Both the position numbers and the translations under genes were made by a program. A stretch of 64,000 nucleotides of DNA from Ricordea florida (Eukaryota; Cnidaria; Anthozoa; Corallimorpharia; Ricordeidae), in assembly GCA_949710005.1 (NCBI GenBank), contig OX453276.1, positions 31,901,591-31,965,590 of the forward strand, given 5' to 3'. The first letter of the stretch is position 1. Each line of letters opens with the position of its first letter. The notes under the pieces are model-generated. The model ran no database searches, was not told where the DNA came from, and was given only the letters and a program-made list of their open reading frames with translations. This document shows, in pieces, positions 27,201 through 61,085 of this stretch.

Positions 27201-30200
27201 ACGGCTAATTTTTTTGCCCGTTTTACGGCTAACGGTTAACCCCTCTGAAGATAGCGCTCATTGCAAGTTTTCCGCTCAAGCGTTTGATTGGCGCAAAGAA
27301 CAATGCTGAAATGTTGCCGCGAGGTAGATTTCAGGGGGCTTTATTTTTATCCTTAATTGAGCTAACTACAAACAGTACATTTACTGGTCATGCAATGGGG
27401 GCCTGGTACTTCGATCTTATTTACAAGCGCTTATTTTATTTTTGAATGTCACTAAAAGAGTCAGCTTCGATGGCATCTGCGGGAAGCGCATGAGGAAACC
27501 TAAGGACAAAAATGTTGTTTATATCGGGTTTTTCTGCGTTTCTTGGCATTTTTTTTTTTTACATCGATTAATCAGACCGGCTGATTTAATTGAAATTAAT
27601 GATTAATACTTCACACCTTCGATTTTGCATTTGGCCTTCCTAGTTCTTACGTGAACCATTACTTAACAGTGGTAAGTTTCTTGCATTATCGGTGAGAACA
27701 AACTTTTTAGACATTATGTGTTTTTTTCTTTTTCTTTTTTTTTTAGTTTCCAAAAGACCCACGGAGTGGCGTATGGGAAGGCCATTCAGCACCTTCCAAG
27801 TAAACAATGTCTGCAATCAGTCAGCGGTAATACACCAGCCAAAGGAGACGCGGTTGCTTTGCGTGAGAAGTGCGTAGAGGGCTGGGACGCATTTAAACGA
27901 GTTTACACCTTTCCGGATCCAGGTAAATTTCAAGGCCGACTATTTAAAGGGAACTTACTATGATTCCAGGCTCAAAATTATTTGTAAGGAGCCGGTGGCG
28001 AGCCTGCAATACATGCTGTCTACCTGACCATAAACATGTTTAATTGGTAAACCCTGCAGCCATTCTTCTGGCTGGGCATTAACAGCCACACACCAGATTA
28101 CTCGGTCTATCCTGACTGGCTCCCTTCGGGCCCCGTAGTTTTGGTAGTTTTTTTTACGATATTTGCTGTTCCGAAGATACAATAAACCCTTTTACCCCTT
28201 ATTTGGTCTTCCTACAGCATACTTCTAACTATTTTCAGATAATCAATGAAATCTTTAATCTTAACAGTGATTTTTTTGTTTTCCGAGCTTTTTTTGATAA
28301 CTGAATGTTTTTCCTTCCTCAGAATGTAGTTATGGTCTGGAGACTGGACTCATTGGTGATTCACAGCTTAGCAGCAGCTCTGAATTAAGTGCCGACTATA
28401 GGTCGCAGTTTGGAAGACTGCGAAACAGGACAAGCGCCTGGTGTCCATTAGGGTAAAAAACACTTTCCAAATCTAAAAGAGCGCTCATTCATGCCACCCA
28501 ACTCAAAAATGGTTTGCAATTTTCAGAATAACAGAGCAGATTCCCGAAATTTCTTGGTTTTTTTTTTTGTTAGTGCACCATGTACAAGATTACACACAAC
28601 ATTATCCACGTGAACGAGGATATATATATACCTGAGACCAGCTAGTGAGTCCCGAAACACGTGGAACCCATGACTTTAAATATTTTACAAGTAATTTACA
28701 AGTAATGAAAATTTACAAATTTCCTTATTTCCCAAGAACAATCAGAGAATGGAGCAGTTTCCCCTCTGAGATAGTGTCCGTCGAATCTCTAGTCAGTTTT
28801 GAGAACAAACTGGGAAACAACTTGCAACAATAGTTGATTCAGGGCATTATTTTTAAACTTTTTCAACTTCAGTTTATAATGTTACCATAACTTGGTATTT
28901 CTGCAATCATTTTATTATTATCATTGCTTATTAGTTTTTGTTTTAATTTTATAGTTGGCATGATAAGAAAGGATAGTTTTTTGGCCTACTTATATTAAAC
29001 ATGTAGATGGACGACGTTAAGGGAAAAATCGCGTACAGTTTTAGGACTTTCAGGAATAAGTACGCTCATGTCCAGAAATAACCACCTATTTTCCGATTTG
29101 ACTGGTCAATTTTTGATATGGCCGGTTACTGAAGACAATAGCTACGCCTTTCAGAAATAACAGGTGTTTCTGGGTGGTTGGTGTTGAAGGTGACAACTCT
29201 CTTCTCTTACCCTCGGCCCTCCCCCAAAGGAAGAGACAAGGTTTCGTCGGGTCCTGCCTCCCCCCCCTAGATCTAATTGCGCACCTGAGAAATACAAACA
29301 GCTCCTGAATATTTTCTTGTTCTTGATATTATGAAGAGATCTTTAAGGAATTGAAAATGGAATGTTGATTTCAGATGTTATAACCAATGAAATTAAAATC
29401 TAAATTAATTTTCAGCGAGAAAACAAACTTCCGCATTTGCTGAATTTTAGAAACAGAAACGAGTTAAGCAAATGATTTTTTTCAGCGTTTTTCATGTATC
29501 TATACTAGAGCTAGGATGGTCTAGTTTCTTGCCTTGCAATTATTTGATTTTATTATTTGTTGTTTTTCAGGGATGATGAAAGTCCATTCTTCCAAATAGA
29601 TCTGGGATACCCCGATGAGATAGAAGGCGTGGCAACTCAGGGCCACGAAGGGATGTACTGGTTTGTCCGCAAGTTTACTCTAAGTTTCAGCTTGGATAGT
29701 ATCAACTGGATCGAGTACACAAGTAATGAAGGAGGGACCAAGGTAATTGACAGCGTTTCCATAGTAACGGACTAGCATGCCACGTGATCCATTTGAAAGA
29801 ATCACTGCGTTGATTGGTAGATTTCTGACCTCAATTTCCAGCAACTGATTTTATACAAAACGTGAATGGTGGAACAGAGATGAAAACTCTGAGTGTAAAT
29901 TTTAGTGCCGCACTGAATCGCTTCCTGAAATTCCCACTGGGCGTAAGCCCTAGTATTAAATATCACACGAGCCAAAGAAAAATTCATTTGACCAAAAACA
30001 AACGCACAGTGCGAATTTCAGGGTTGATTTCTAGCACTAAAATTTACACTCAGAGTTAAATTTAAACTCTGTTCGATCCTAAAACAGGTCTTGCCTTCAT
30101 CTAATCCAATGAGATTTTCATTCCAAATTATGTGCAGGTGAACGGACGGTTATCCTCGTTTATAAACATAAAATGACTGAGTCGCATCAAAAGTAAAAGT

Positions 30201-31330
30201 TAGACGCGTCCTGAGATTTAGATTCAGTTTCGGTCTTTGAAATTATGATGTGGAAGTGCACAGCTTTCTCTCTCTAACATCTTCTCTTTCTGATCATATA
30301 ATAGGTTTTCAGTGGCAATTCCCATCCATTAACAGTGAAACCGAACACACTGGAACCATCAGTTTCTGCTCGTTATGTGCGGATCATTCCGGTTCAGAGT
30401 TACGGCAGGCCTTGCCTCCGAGTGGCGCTGTATAGGTGCTCACTTAGAAATGGTAAGAGACTATTGGTACCAAACTCGTGTAGCAGAGATCAGTTTTAAG
30501 ACGTTCAAAAATTGTAGATTGGTATCTCTTGAGGTGCAAAATCCAAAATGACCAGTGACGGAATTATTGCGGTACGTTTTGAGTTAGAAATATAACAGGA
30601 ACTATTTGTCAATTGCAATCAATTAGTTTTTATCGTTTTCTCATTCATCACTCATCAGTAACAATGTTCCAAGTGTCACTTTATGTGTTGGTGTTGAATT
30701 GGTACCTGCTGAGGAAAAGAATTTGAGCCACGCCCATCAAACAAATTTCGGTACAGGCTCATTCTCCCGGCGTCTAATGCATGAAGCACCAATGAGTATT
30801 GTTACTACCCCCATGGTTGGGATGCCAGTCCATCACAGGATTACCCCAGCATTATATCATAGGAACCACAGGAAACCCACAGGTGTCACAGGAGACCCAC
30901 GCCTGAAAGTATTTATTACTCCTTTGATGGGATGCTAGTCCATCACAGGGTAACCCCCAGCATTATATTACAGGTACCAACCTGGAAAGAGGCACTATGA
31001 AATTAAGTTTTTGCTTAAGGGAACAACAGGGTGCCATCACCAGGACTTGAATCCCAGACTTCCTGATCGGAAGTCCAGAATGCTAATCGCTACACTACGA
31101 TGCGTTCCCGCATAAAGTAATGCATCTACTAGTGTCCCTCGGGAACGTTGCGTGACATCAAAAAACGGCTGCGATGGAGACTATGAATCTACATGCTAAA
31201 CCAAATTTTGACTTTTCTGTACAGTTTCTCTTGGTAAAGAGCTCATTTTGTTTTTGCAACCACAGGGAAAGATTTAAAAGACCGTTTGCTGTCTTATGCT
31301 CTTCTTTCAGCTGACCCGTACGAGTTGTGA
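21265..31330 (+). CDS. Secreted TSP1 / fibrinogen-like / F5/8C matrix protein
   Basis: Twelve exons join in phase to 665 residues: 21265-21328, 22877-23035, 24120-24256, 24711-25203, 25684-25731, 26156-26335, 26814-27084, 27747-27922, 28323-28452, 29571-29742, 30305-30452, 31311-31330. Signal peptide MFRHCLLTTALLCLSFAVSV. Exon 2 is a TSP1 repeat (GPWSQWSACSQYCGPGVRFR). Exons 3-4 are a fibrinogen-like region (SCRDYFEDG, then GGWTLL, DRWRYKIPPW). Exon 6 is a second TSP1 (YSMWSDWGPCSKSCSTGYR). Exons 7-8 are Cys-rich and beta-trefoil-like (GLCIRP, FRKDGSLQHACSETCVKP). Exons 9-11 are an F5/8 type C discoidin domain. The layout suits extracellular-matrix or skeletal organic matrix proteins of corals; that role is inference. 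Confidence 0.88.
21658..21901. repeat. Inverted-repeat element (MITE-like)
   Basis: Ends ggatggaccactttatttttt and its imperfect complement near 21875-21901, about 35-bp arms. Lies in intron 1 of the secreted-protein gene. Confidence 0.7.
22248..22500 (-). repeat. Penelope-type terminal repeat (solo), minus orientation
   Basis: Begins ttctaaagaaactggtgctg and shares its tract through gaaacacaagaaa with 50161-50420 and the complement of 42540-42722. Contains hammerhead-like motifs in both orientations. Intronic. Confidence 0.7.
22359..22392 (-). ncRNA. Hammerhead-ribozyme-like motif
   Basis: Minus strand reads CTGACGA, a short hairpin with GGGC-TAAC-TCTC, then GAAAC and GTC, flanked by GCT/AGC pairing as stem I. 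All core positions of a type I hammerhead are present, with a minimal stem III (AC/GT). Activity untested. Confidence 0.6.
23596..23949. repeat. Inverted-repeat element with GGGGTACTCCCC ends
   Basis: Arms of about 28 bp (ccggggggtactcccctatg and its complement at 23923-23949). Intron 2 of the secreted-protein gene. Confidence 0.7.
23951..24031. repeat. Near-perfect 81-bp hairpin
   Basis: Arms of ~37 bp (includes agtatgccat and gtctcccgcac) around a short loop. It directly abuts the preceding MITE. Confidence 0.75.
24555..24690. repeat. ATC/ATT microsatellite
   Basis: Imperfect (ATC)n and (ATT)n tract in intron 3 of the secreted-protein gene. Confidence 0.85.
27137..27243 (-). repeat. 'Taacggctaa' repeat, copy 1
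   Basis: Tandem units of acggctaacgg with T-rich spacers. Same family, opposite orientation, at 40249-40415. Confidence 0.8.
30795..31110 (-). repeat. tRNA-derived SINE copy
   Basis: Minus strand has a tRNA-like head (gtagtgtagcgattagc as A box; gggattcaagtcctgg as B box) and a body with gatggactagcatcccatca-type sequence, shared with 37075-37330 and 50825-51215. Intron 11 of the secreted-protein gene. Confidence 0.65.
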
Positions 31331-32364
31331 AGAACCAGGATCATTGACCAAGGTCATGGTGTATCGACATCGTGTTGAGATACTTCGAGTCATGTAAAAC
31401 ACAGACGGAAGAAAGCGCAGGATGAGAAGTGCCTTGATGTGCCACGTCTGATCGTTTACAACACTGTAAAATACAAACTTTGAAATTTTGAACTAAGTAA
31501 TGCAAGGAAGAGGAATTGGAGAAGAAAATGTTCTACCTTAATCGTTCGAACATTTTTTTTTTAGATGAATTAGTGAGAGATTCGCTTTCGATCGTGATAC
31601 GGCCGAAAATACAGATTGACTTCACGTATGACTGGTTTTTGACGAAGACGAGAAACTTTACCAGATGATAAATGGGAAATAATTTCAAAGGACAGGGTTG
31701 TGTTTACTAAATGGCATGAAGGAGCAATCCTCGTCATTTACAATTACGTGACTCTTGGTAGAAGCTGTCCGTCCTAGAGAATTGTCCATTCCGAAAAAGT
31801 TGACTTTTTTAAAATCCTTTTTTTGCCAAAGTTCTTCAGTCTGTTGAGGTCAAACCAATAGGGCAGTTTGAAGCTTCCATAAATAAGATATTCACTGTAC
31901 TGTCTTGTTTGATCAAATAGCGCGGAAGCTGAACGGAGGTCAAGTTTACTCATTCTATTATGAAAGTTTTATGGAAAGGATGTAACTGCATGGAGATGCG
32001 TCTCTTTTACTCGATAAAGCTTCAATAGAAATCAGATTTTGTAACACTAATACAATTTTTAAAATAAAGAAACGTGTTCTGTGAAGGCCCCTTGTTACTC
32101 TTGTCAAGACATGCCAATGCGCATGTGCATAATTATTAGGCCAAAAAGTTGCAGAATTACAGTGCTACGAAAAAAATTGGTTTGTTTGCAAAAATTAATC
32201 CTTTCTGACCCTCCCCTCTCTTCTCTATTATCCACCAACGTCAGCTGATTTCGTTGATTTACGTGGACGCAGTTCGTGACCTCTAAAACGACCATAAATT
32301 GCTGACCAGTGAGACACAATTGCCAACGTTCAAAGATGGCGGGAAACAAGTGAAGGAATGTGAA
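31331..32364. other. 3' UTR and intergenic region before RFC1
   Basis: After the stop at 31330 comes AT-rich untranslated sequence with a poly-A signal at 32063. The segment 32100-32364 should hold the RFC1 promoter and 5' leader. No further gene is seen. Confidence 0.55.
32063..32068 (+). terminator. AATAAA polyadenylation signal
   Basis: AATAAA 733 bp after the stop of the secreted-protein gene, followed by a GT-rich stretch. Probable 3' end. Confidence 0.5.
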
Positions 32365-55532
<23,168 letters not shown>

Positions 55533-56647
55533 ACAGCGGGGAATGTTAGAAGAAGACGATTGCGGTGAAAGACTGATTTATAACAAGGACAAAAACAGCA
55601 AATTTAAAATAGTAAGTAACGAAAAAGGAGGAATATTAGAGCGAATACAAGTATACAATTCGCCTTTTACGTGATGTAGGGGTAAATGAAACGTGCCTTT
55701 AGTTGGCAGTACTAGCTTCCTGCAGGGAAACATAGATCTTTATGTATAACTATGCTTGTGCTAACTGTGCCAATTTTTGTTTTTGTAATTTATTGGTTTT
55801 TAGTTCGGCTATTATACTAATATTATATGGTATTACAATAATTACAAGTGCCATCACACATACACTCTGCACATTACATGTAACGTTACTTTATTCTGCA
55901 CTGCAGTCAACACTTGTTACATTTCTAGAAAAAGCGTCTCTCCGTTTTACGGTTTCCCTGTAATAATCTCAGTCCTCGTCTTTGTTGATGGTAAATTTTT
56001 TTTTGTTTTTTGTTTTTTTTGTTTTTTTTTGTTTTTGAAAAATTCCATGTGAACCTTGTTATGACAATATTGCGTTTCTGTAGGGTAGGTGTGAGATTAG
56101 CCAGCCATAGCTTGTATCCACTGTTTGTGAAAAATGTTTTGTTTCGGAAGTGTGGTGGTGAGGGAAGATAATGTGACAATGTTAAATTTCACCAGGGTAG
56201 GATGGGGGAGGCGGGGGCAATCCTGGTGATGGATCTTAGACAACGTCTGGTTAGGAATATCATACGGCGCATGGTAGAACCTTCCTTTAGGGCGATAGAA
56301 TTGTGCTATGGAAAAAAAACTTCAGGACAAGTATTATTTTGAACTCGCAAGTTCAAATGCGCCCAGTAAATTTCCGAGTGCATTAAAAGTACTTTAGATT
56401 TTTACTTGGTTTTAAGTCACTGTTACCTTGACAAACTACGAAGTGGATATTTTGTTTAATCGTTTATTTGATCTGCAAAATAGCAATGTTCGTGTGTCAT
56501 GTATCTGGCGGCGGTTAGAATCATCCATATTTCAGACTGCGTCTGAACATAAAGAGGTGTGTTTTTCCTTCATTTCATCAGTACATTAATTAATAAATAG
56601 AAAACATTTTCCGTGTTTCTATCGAGTTATAGAAACACGAGTGGAAG

Positions 56648-56678
<31 letters not shown>

Positions 56679-56726
56679 GAGCTGATAGGCGAGTGTTTCC
56701 ACAGCTTTTTCGAGTTCTTGCAAACT

Positions 56727-56768
<42 letters not shown>

Positions 56769-57521
56769 GTTTTCTATGTCTTTTAGAAAATAGCCCAAAT
56801 CAACTTTTTTGTGTTTCTATCGAAATATATATAGAAATATCAATCTATAGAAATATCAAACAACGTTTGAGCAAGGTATTCAGTTGGATACGGAATGAAA
56901 CACATGCATCGAATGTTTGATGTAACAGGAGCGTAGCTACCTGTACGCCAATACGCCATGGCGTACCTGAAATTTTATAGGAATATATTGCTCGGAAAAC
57001 TAATATCCAACTTTGGCGTACCTGAAAAAATCCCGGCTACGCGCCTGTGTAATATATCAAACGAGATTCAGTGCCTCATCACGTATCAAACAGTGAGCAA
57101 AGAGCTGAAAATGCGACGCGTGGCGGAGTATATTTTGCGAATTTCGACGTGTTTGATCTGAGATGAAACACATGTATCGAGTGTTTCATATGGCATCTTG
57201 AACGAAATTATTTAGATGGATAAATTATCGGTGCAAGAACGAGCCGTGTTTCATCAGATTTCCAAAGACGTCACGGTGCCTGATTTCCTTTGTCTTTCTC
57301 TTATACATTATTGATTAGTAATAACTATTCAAATGATAATTGTAAAGACCAAAACCGAACCGTGCAATTAAAACATTTCATGATGTTGGTATCCTTCGTC
57401 TAGTTATTTTGAGAACAATAGTTCTTGCATTATGGAACGTGCGATAGCGTGGTTTTCCCATTTCCTTTCGTTTCCTTTTTCTTCTTATTTTTGGGGGAAG
57501 AGGTGGATAATGTTTCAGAAA
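55533..57521. other. Region between convergent RFC1 and STRA6-like genes
   Basis: Holds the RFC1 3' UTR, T-rich tracts near 55990-56035, an inverted-repeat MITE (56598-56776) and AT-rich sequence. No gene is recognised; short frames are not supported. Confidence 0.5.
56598..56776. repeat. Palindromic MITE
   Basis: Arms of about 40 bp (tagaaaacattttc, gtgtttctatcgagttatag and complements) between RFC1 and the STRA6-like gene. Confidence 0.8.
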
Positions 57522-60426
57522 TCAAAAACTTAAGTTGCACTGCTCAGGTTTTTCCTCCTCTTGCGTCTGCGCACCATCCATTTCGCCGTAAGAAGAGGAT
57601 TTTAATATAACACTTCTAAAGAACTTCTTGCGGTTTGGCACTAGGGAGGGGTTCCTCATTAGTGTCAACGCCACGAACCATCTGTTGTAGGCCACTTGTG
57701 ACACTCTTGGTCTTTCACGAGGCAGAGAAACATCTAAGAAAACAAAAGCAGGTCGTGTTTAACTGGGAGCAAACAAAAACAAGAAACGAGTGAACAAAGT
57801 ACCTAAAAATGTGCCTTATCACCAAACGATATCTTCCTTATTGACTGGGAAACTAAATAATTTTATCCGAGTCCAGTATCGCCAAATACCTTAACACTTA
57901 AATATCTTCATACTTACCCTGAGTGATCACGTTAGCCTCCACCATTTCATATTGCCCTGAAAAAGCAATATACATGATTTATTGACCAAGCTTGGGGTCG
58001 ACATGGCTGGATATATTGGCTTGATTTTTTCTACATTTTTATGGACGGAGGCAGCTCCAGTACATAAAACAATAAAAAGGCAAATATCCAGCCATATTGA
58101 CCGAGGAAACTGATATGCCAAAGTATCCACCTCACCTTAACCACCTGGGCTGCCAATCATGGTGTGGGATTTCTGTTCATACTTCCAGCTTTCGGAACGA
58201 GGCAATGATTTTGTGACCCCGTTATTATGCTTATCGTCACGAGCAGGAAAAGCTGAACCTAAATATCTCGTGGATTGGGCGTAGAAGACCCATTTTCCCC
58301 ACCGTGATTATATCATGCGTCCATCTCAAAGGTTCGTATGGGACATTTTGGAACGTTTAGGGAACCAATCAGAATGCCTGTTCTACGAATCGGACCTGGT
58401 CAACCATGTAATAAGTCCACTTAATAACCTGTGATACAAGTGTTGATCCTTAACTTACCACTCAACATTTCTTTGTTGCCAAGTGTCCTGAGGGAGGGTA
58501 TGGGTTTATTGTGGTCCAACATAATGTGGCAAAACACGACAAGAATTGGGTGTTTGTGGGCAACTTGGACATGAAGAAATCCTAGGTAGGCCATGTAACC
58601 TGAATTCAAGGAGAGAAAACTAAGTTAACCTTAAGTCTTGATATGTAAACGAATGTGGCCTACAAGGGTCAAAATCTGTCTGGTAAAAAGTGCTGTGACA
58701 GATTCGCAAATCGCTGTCCAGCAGGTGAACACGAAGATGCGACCCTTGTCTGTTTTGAACGTTATCTATGAATTAACACTTATTAATTCTAATAACGTTA
58801 TGTAGCGTGACAGTGCTTTCCGTGGCATCGCTTTCTTCGTGGTTGTGGGCACAAAGCGGAACCGCTACAATAAGCACCACCCGCCCCCCCCCCATGTCCA
58901 AGTGTCCATGACCATCAAGTATGCATGTCCACCACACCCAGGTTTTTCCGGTGTAACAGCCTAATTGATCATATTTGATTTATGACTGTGCTGTGCACAA
59001 TTCTAGTTGTAAAATGTTCTATAATATGGCACCACATTTCTTTTTTTGAAATAACCACGTTTTTGATCATCCCGATTGTCTATTTTGAATAGGTATAAAT
59101 ACTCAGGTGATTATACAAAATCGCGCGCTCTGATTTGTTCGCTATCTCGGATTATCTGCCGATAATCACCTCGATGAACAAAATGGCGGCCAGTCGTTGG
59201 CGCGCTTTTGATGAATAAAATTTTTTCGTGTTGTACAATGCTTTTTCTTTTCTTTTTCTGAAATAATCACCTGTGTATTTATACTAAAACAATTATTCCC
59301 TCAGGCTCAGTGAGTCTCAGTGAATATTCACCGATAATCACTTCGCCTTCGGCGAATAATTGTTACACCCATAACACCCTTTTTTCAACCATTCTAAATT
59401 TTAAGTTTTGGTTTGAAGTTGATACGATGATTCTAGTGTGAATTATTGCCAAATAATGCTTTTTTCGTTTTTCCGTGACCTTGACCTAGATAACCTAAAA
59501 TTAAATCAGTTCTAAGTTAGACCATAGCCAATGTTTTGACCAAGTTCGGTGATGATTGGTTGAGCGATGTGGACGCAAGGCTGCAAACATACAAACAAAC
59601 AAACGCCGGTGAAATCATAACCTCCGTCCAACTCCGTTGGCGGAGGTAACAATAAACGTTCTAATTAATTACTAAAAAGTTGTGTCTTCAGTCGTCAATT
59701 GTAATTTGTAAGTAATGGACTGTCTTGCAGACGTCATTCTGATTAATCGCGACTTGGAAACCGGTCAGTCCGGTTTTAACCTGTACCGTACCTACGTCAA
59801 GAATGTGGAAACCTTTCATCAGGACTGGTCGGTCGATTCGACCAAGAAAAAAAATTCCTAAAACGATTCCAACGAGAATACGGGACAGGCAGGTGAGCAG
59901 GCCAACAATGATGTTGAAAAAGAAGAAAAAGAACGACGCTAGTAGAAACAACTGCCTGTAAAGCAAAGAAAATGGAACGAATTTAAAACACAACACTTAT
60001 TTTTGAACCAAAGTTTATTCTGGGCTCATCCTTGGTGTAAAAACCTGTTACGTTTACGAGTGACGTAGAAAAAAGAAAACAAAGGAGATAAAACGATAGA
60101 ACTAGGAAAATAATTGTGTAAAAAAAATGGCGGTGTATTATTATTATTGTTATCAAAACTGTGGAGGGAGCCATCCATTAGTTCCAGTCTTTTATGGACT
60201 CGTATATTTAATACTGGGTTTTTGAACGACGCGCCCCAATTACTTAAACATTTTAAAGAATGTAAATACATGTATTTCTTTTGTGAAAATTATATTTTAA
60301 AGTTGTACATAAATATTTTAAGCTGTTTTATGAATAAAGTTTTATTATTATTGTTGTTATTATTATCCTCAACATCATCTTTGTCATCATCATCATCATT
60401 ATTAATTATTATTATAATTATTGTTA

Positions 60427-60458
<32 letters not shown>

Positions 60459-60594
60459 GTTTTTATAACACAGTGCACATTTCAGGCACTGGAAGTTTGT
60501 GAGGGTGGGATCACGTCCCGTGATCTAAGACGTCCACAACTGAGTGGAAAGTCGAGATCCAGAGGGTAATTTCATCTACTCCACATTATTATTA

Positions 60595-60643
<49 letters not shown>

Positions 60644-61037
60644 ACCTGTTATCAATGGCAATGGCGGACTGAGGCTGCTTCCGGTATTTAAACACGCAGC
60701 TCGTTAGAAAGGCTTGGAAAATCCACACCAGCACGGTCACAGCAGTCGTTGGTCTGCAATAAGAAAAAATTGTGTTTTTAAAGAATATTTCTTGAGGAGA
60801 AAAAATCTGTGGTAATTCTACCTAGTGAGTGCTGTACTTCTTAATATCGACAGGTTCCGAGAATTTGTTGTCAATTCATTTTTCTTGAGTTGATCATTTT
60901 CTCAATTCTCACTGTCTGTTTGCTTGACAGTGTATTGATAATTCTAGGAGAAGTTACGCTTTGATCTCTTCGCTAGAACTGCTCCTAAGCAAAACATTTC
61001 ACCCTTCATACAAAGGCAAGGAGCCATTAGCCATACA

Positions 61038-61085
<48 letters not shown>

